Below are positions 60,732 through 64,000 of a DNA stretch of 64,000 bases, piece by piece; positions within the stretch are counted from its first letter, which is position 1; every line of letters begins with the position of its first letter. The DNA is taken from NCBI RefSeq assembly GCF_014647895.1, contig NZ_BMQB01000006.1, positions 62,001 through 126,000 of the forward strand, given 5' to 3'. Below the pieces are notes generated by a model. It was not told where the DNA came from, did not search any database, and was given only the letters and a program-made list of their open reading frames with translations. Source of the DNA: Pilimelia anulata (lineage in GTDB: Bacteria > Actinomycetota > Actinomycetes > Mycobacteriales > Micromonosporaceae). A program made the position numbers and the translations under genes.

Positions 60732-60796
60732 AGCGGTGGGGCGGCCGGTTCACCCCGGCCGCCCCACCGCTCCGCGGCCGGGTTGACCCCGGCCGC
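60732..60796. terminator. Two adjacent terminator hairpins between convergent genes
   Basis: A 17-bp perfect stem (60732-60748 with 60755-60771, 6-nt loop) is followed by a 9-bp stem (60774-60782 with 60788-60796). They fill the 74-bp gap between the propeller gene and the epimerase and probably act in both directions. Confidence 0.75.
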
Positions 60797-60802
60797 CCTG
60801 CT

Positions 60803-61894
60803 TCAGTGGCCGGACCGGGCGGCCAGGACGCGGACGACCTCCTGCGCGGCCCGCCCGTCCCCGTACGGCGCCCCCCGCTCCGCCCCCGGCGCCGGCCGCG
60901 TGGCCAGCCCCCGCCACCGGTCCGCGCCGACCTCGCGCGGCTCCGGCACCAGGTGGTTCCAGCCGTCGGCCAGCGTCTCCACCCACTCCGTCTCCGGGCG
61001 CAGCGTGGTGCACGGGCGGCCGAGCAGGAACGCCTCCTTCTGCAGCCCGCCCGAGTCGGTGACCACGCCGGCCGCGCCGAGCACGCCGGCGACCATGCCC
61101 GCGTACGGCAGGGGGCGGCCGACCCGGACCGCGCCGCGGCCGAGCTTCAGGCCGTGCTGGTCGGCCTTGGCGACCAGCCGCGGGTGGGCGAGCAGCGCGA
61201 CCGGGACGGGCAGGTCGGCCAGGGCGTCGAGCAGGCCGGCGAGGCGGTCGCGGTCGTCGGTGTTCTCGGCGCGGTGCAGGGTGGCCAGCAGGTACGGGCG
61301 GGTCGGGTCGATGCCCTCCGGGAGCGCCGGCGGGGGGACCTCGCCGCGGGTGACCGCGTCGCGGACGCGCAGGCAGACGTCGACCATCACGTCGCCGACC
61401 AGGACCGAGCGGGCGGCCAGGCCCTCGGTGGCGAGGTGGCGCACGGCCTCCTCGGTGGGGGCGAGCAGCAGGTCGGCGGCGTGGTCGGTGAGGACGCGGT
61501 TGTGCTCCTCGGGCATCCGGCGGTTGAACGAGCGGAGGCCGGCCTCCAGGTGGGCGACCGGGATGTGCTGCTTCACCGCGGCCACGGCCGCGGCCAGCGT
61601 CGAGTTGGTGTCGCCGTAGACGAGGACCCAGTCGGGGCGGTCGTCGAGGAAGACCGGTTCGAGGGCGGCCAGCATGGCGCCGGTCTGGGCGCCGTGGTTG
61701 CCGGAGCCGATGCCCAGGTGGACGTCTGGGTCGGGGATGCCGAGGCCGCTGAAGAAGACGTCGGACAGGTCGGCGTCGTAGTGCTGGCCCGTGTGGACGA
61801 TGCGGTGCTCGTACGGGGTGTCGGCGAACGCGGCGGCGACGGGGGCCAACTTGATCAACTGGGGGCGGGCCCCGACGACGCTGACGACCTTCAC
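60803..61894 (-). CDS. UDP-N-acetylglucosamine 2-epimerase (WecB/WbpI-like, non-hydrolysing)
   Basis: A 363-aa enzyme from GTG 61894 (CGGAGGGATC upstream). It has KVVSVVGARPQLIKLAPVA at the N-terminus, HTGQHYD, VLVYGDTNSTLA, PVAHLEAGLRSFNRRMPEE, the LLATLHRAENTDD segment and TDSGGLQKEAFLLGRP. It inverts C2 of UDP-GlcNAc or of UDP-GlcNAc3NAcA. With the four enzymes at 35766, 38858, 41934 and 43062 it would complete the route to UDP-ManNAc3NAcA. With the dehydrogenase alone it would give UDP-ManNAcA. It stands apart from the rest of the locus, beyond the RHS module. Confidence 0.92.
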   Translation of the reverse strand: MKVVSVVGARPQLIKLAPVAAAFADTPYEHRIVHTGQHYDADLSDVFFSGLGIPDPDVHLGIGSGNHGAQTGAMLAALEPVFLDDRPDWVLVYGDTNSTLAAAVAAVKQHIPVAHLEAGLRSFNRRMPEEHNRVLTDHAADLLLAPTEEAVRHLATEGLAARSVLVGDVMVDVCLRVRDAVTRGEVPPPALPEGIDPTRPYLLATLHRAENTDDRDRLAGLLDALADLPVPVALLAHPRLVAKADQHGLKLGRGAVRVGRPLPYAGMVAGVLGAAGVVTDSGGLQKEAFLLGRPCTTLRPETEWVETLADGWNHLVPEPREVGADRWRGLATRPAPGAERGAPYGDGRAAQEVVRVLAARSGH

Positions 61895-62026
61895 GGGCGG
61901 ATCCCTCCGGCGGTACGGGCGGAATGAGCGCCTACACCGTACCGGCTCGGCCCCGCCCCGCCCGGACGGCCCGCCCGACACCGCCATGCGGTACTTCGAA
62001 GCGTGGTCGTGCGACTACGGAAAGTG

Positions 62027-63346
62027 CTAGATGTAGCGTTCCAGGATCGACGCCTCGGCCAGCCGGGACAGGCCCTCCCGGACGCCGCGGGCCCGGGTCT
62101 CGCCCACCCCGTCGACCGCCTGCAGGTCCTCGACCGTCGCGCCGAGCAGGCGTTGCAGGCTGGCGAAGTGCTCGACCAGCCGGTCGATCACCGCGCCGGG
62201 CAGCCGGGGTACCTTCGCCAGCAGCCGGAAGCCGCGCGGGCTGACCGCCGCCTCCAGCGCGTCGGTGGCGCCGGGGTAGCCGAGGGCGCGGGCGACCGCG
62301 ACCAGGTCGATCAGCTCGGCGGCGTTGAGCAGGTCCAGCTCGACCAGCGCCTCGTCCAGCGTGCGGGCCCGCCGGCCGGCCGGCAGGTAGTCGCGGATGA
62401 CCAGGGTGCGGTCGGCGTCCACGCCGGCCATCAGCTCGTCGAGCTGCAGGGCCAGCAGGCGGCCGTCGGTGCCCAGCTCGACCACGTACCCGGCGATCTC
62501 GTCGGCGATCCGGCGGACCATCTCCAGCCGCTGCACCACGGCGACCGCGTCCCGGACCGTCACCAGGTCCTCGATCTCCAATGCGGACAGCGTGCCCGAG
62601 ACCTCGTCCAGCCGCAGCTTGTACCGCTCCAGCGTGGCGAGCGCCTGGTTGGCCCGGGACAGGATCGCGGCGGAGTCGTCCAGCACGTGCCGCTGGCCGT
62701 TGACGTACACGCCGATGATCCGCATCGACTGGCTCACCGAGATCACCGGGTGGCCGGTCTGCTTGGCGACCCGCTCGGCCGTCCGGTGCCGGGTGCCGGA
62801 CTCCTCGGACGGGATGGACGAATCGGGCATCAGGTGCACGGCGGCGCGGACGATCCGGGTGCCGTCGCTGGACAGCACCACTGCGCCGTCCATCTTGCAT
62901 AGCTCGCGCAGCCGGGTCGCGGAGAACTCGACGTCCAGGGCGAAGCCGCCGGTGCAGATGCTCTCGACCGTCCGGTCGAAGCCGAGGACGACCAGGGCGC
63001 CGGTGCGGCCGCGGAGGATGCGTTCGAGGCCGTCGCGCAGGGCCGTACCGGGGGCCATCAGCGCCAGGGTCGCCCGCAATGGGTCACCCGCACTGGTGCT
63101 GACGTGCTGTGCACCGCTCAACGCGACCCCCCAGGACCGGCTCGCCGCGCCGACGACCGCCGCGCGGCCCGGCCCGGCGTACGCCGGACCGGTGGGCTCG
63201 TGCCGCCGCGCCGGCTCGCCGCGACCGGCCTCCCGCTCGTCCCGGGAACGCCCGTCGCCGGACCGCCCGTCACCGGATGCGCTGTCGCGGTGACGCTCGT
63301 CACCGGAACGGTCATCGCGATGGCGGGCGTCGCGGTCAGTCGGCAC
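62027..63346 (-). CDS. disA: DNA integrity scanning diadenylate cyclase DisA
   Basis: About 439 aa. The diadenylate cyclase domain (about residues 85-225) carries the DGA motif in [10 protein letters not shown] and [13 protein letters not shown], which make c-di-AMP from two ATP. A helical spine follows, and a C-terminal helix-hairpin-helix domain with [22 protein letters not shown] binds branched DNA. The first 80 residues are a repetitive Arg/Asp/Gly/Ser-rich tail not found in Bacillus DisA. TAGACT (63353-63358, minus strand) ends 6 nt before GTG 63346, so that GTG is chosen as a leaderless start over GTG 63352. It lies downstream of radA, as in other Actinobacteria and Firmicutes. Confidence 0.95.
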   Translation of the reverse strand: MPTDRDARHRDDRSGDERHRDSASGDGRSGDGRSRDEREAGRGEPARRHEPTGPAYAGPGRAAVVGAASRSWGVALSGAQHVSTSAGDPLRATLALMAPGTALRDGLERILRGRTGALVVLGFDRTVESICTGGFALDVEFSATRLRELCKMDGAVVLSSDGTRIVRAAVHLMPDSSIPSEESGTRHRTAERVAKQTGHPVISVSQSMRIIGVYVNGQRHVLDDSAAILSRANQALATLERYKLRLDEVSGTLSALEIEDLVTVRDAVAVVQRLEMVRRIADEIAGYVVELGTDGRLLALQLDELMAGVDADRTLVIRDYLPAGRRARTLDEALVELDLLNAAELIDLVAVARALGYPGATDALEAAVSPRGFRLLAKVPRLPGAVIDRLVEHFASLQRLLGATVEDLQAVDGVGETRARGVREGLSRLAEASILERYI

Positions 63347-63436
63347 CCCCACAGTCTACGGACTTCCCACCAGCGGTGGCCGGTCCGGGGGATCCGTCGG
63401 ATTCCGTGCATCTTTCGTTCGCGGCAGCGACGTCGA

Positions 63437-64000
63437 TCACTCGGCCGACACCCGGGCGGCCCAGTGCAGCGCGGCCTTCACATCGGCCACCTCGATCACC
63501 CGGAGCCCCTCCGGCGGCGACCCGGTCTCGCCGCCCCCGCAGCCGGGCGGCACCAGCGCCGCGGTGAAGCCCAGCCGGGCCGCCTCGGCCAGCCGGCGGC
63601 CGACCGCCCCGACCCGGCGGACCTCGCCGGTCAGGCCGACCTCGCCGATCGCCACCAGCCGCGGGTCGATGGCCAGGTTGAGGCCGCCGGAGGCCACCGC
63701 GAGCGAGACGGCCAGGTCGGCGGCCGGCTCGACCACCCGCATCCCGCCGACGGTCGCCGCGAACACCTCCCGGTCGTGCAGGGTCAGCTTGCCCGCCCGC
63801 CGCTGGAGCACCGCCAGCACCATCGCCAGCCGGGCGCCGTCCAGGCCCGATACCGTACGGCGGGGCGAGCCGGCCACGGTCGCGCCGATCAGCGCCTGCA
63901 CCTCGGTGACCAGGGCGCGGCGGCCCTCCATCGCCACCGTCACGCAGGTGCCGGGGACGGGCTCGGCGTACCGGGTGAGGAACAGGCCGGACGGGTCCGG
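63437..64000 (-). CDS. radA: DNA repair protein RadA (3' part)
   Basis: The gene runs off the right edge; 187 C-terminal residues are visible. They begin in the conserved PDPSGLFLTRYAEPVPGTCV segment and continue with the Lon-like domain: EGRRALVTEVQALI, GGMRVVEPAADLAVSLAVASG and LNLAIDPRLVAIGEVGLTGEVR. RadA is a RecA-like helicase that extends recombination intermediates; its KNRFG and Walker motifs lie beyond the window. The gap to disA is 90 bp and holds the disA -10 box. DisA and RadA are known to interact functionally. Confidence 0.93.
   Translation of the reverse strand, partial: PDPSGLFLTRYAEPVPGTCVTVAMEGRRALVTEVQALIGATVAGSPRRTVSGLDGARLAMVLAVLQRRAGKLTLHDREVFAATVGGMRVVEPAADLAVSLAVASGGLNLAIDPRLVAIGEVGLTGEVRRVGAVGRRLAEAARLGFTAALVPPGCGGGETGSPPEGLRVIEVADVKAALHWAARVSAE

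Noticed and set aside
1..64000. tRNA or rRNA genes and insertion sequences
   Set aside because: I looked through the intergenic gaps and saw no cloverleaf, rRNA or transposase sequence, nor terminal inverted repeats with target duplications.

Overview
This window is about 74-75% GC with dense, overlapping genes, GTG starts and many leaderless starts. Its core gene order (folP-folB-folK-DUF3180 ... panC-panD ... coaX ... lysS-lsr2-clpC ... mutY ... disA-radA) is the order I remember from the Mycobacterium tuberculosis Rv3585-Rv3608 block. It is therefore an actinobacterial chromosome. The type IV secretion-like cluster beside folP, the stand-alone nuoD paralogue and the amino-acid composition make Micromonosporaceae the likeliest family; that last step is inference.

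Layout. (1) 1-8808, minus strand: a compact type IV secretion-like operon. It reads, from its promoter end, VirB2-like pilin, VirB3/PrgI-like protein, a very large VirB4 ATPase, VirB6/TrbL-like channel, VirB8-like protein, and a transglycosylase/M23 wall hydrolase cut by the window edge. No relaxase, integrase or coupling ATPase is visible. (2) 9161-13289, plus: folate genes folP, folB, folK, then a DUF3180 membrane protein, a permease-like protein and a small conserved protein. (3) 13418-18465: a membrane-anchored, Tyr-Ala-Asp-rich disordered protein; a nuoD paralogue paired with an NDUFAF7/MidA-type methyltransferase; a GNAT acetyltransferase. (4) 18606-25247, plus: cofactor biosynthesis. 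A DUF2520 oxidoreductase, panC and panD are followed by a septum-formation-type lipoprotein, an in-frame nadB-nadC fusion and coaX. (5) 25367-31547: lysS, lsr2, clpC and mutY, with clear terminators and a pair of facing DnaA boxes between lsr2 and clpC.

(6) 31756-48207 and 60803-61894: a cell-surface polysaccharide locus inserted between mutY and disA. It encodes a UDP-sugar 6-dehydrogenase, an oxidoreductase, a DegT aminotransferase, a hexapeptide acetyltransferase and a UDP-GlcNAc 2-epimerase. Together these match the WbpA-B-E-D-I route to UDP-2,3-diacetamido-hexuronic acid. An ABC-2 exporter pair, a TetR regulator with a visible operator, several glycosyltransferases and two orphan half-glycosyltransferases complete it. 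(7) 48330-60728: a 3.1-kDa-residue-scale (about 3,104 aa) secreted RHS polymorphic toxin with DNRLRE, LamG and Hint domains and an HEAGH-bearing C-terminal tip. It is followed by a candidate immunity protein built of Clp-N-like repeats and a secreted tachylectin-type propeller protein. (8) 62027-64000, minus: disA and the 3' part of radA.

The items most worth following up are the relaxase-free type IV-like operon with its pentad-repeat VirB4 extension, the RHS toxin/Clp-N pair, the NuoD paralogue/methyltransferase pair, the nadB-nadC fusion, and the TetR operator overlapping its own -10 box. All domain assignments come from reading motifs by eye; no database search was run.
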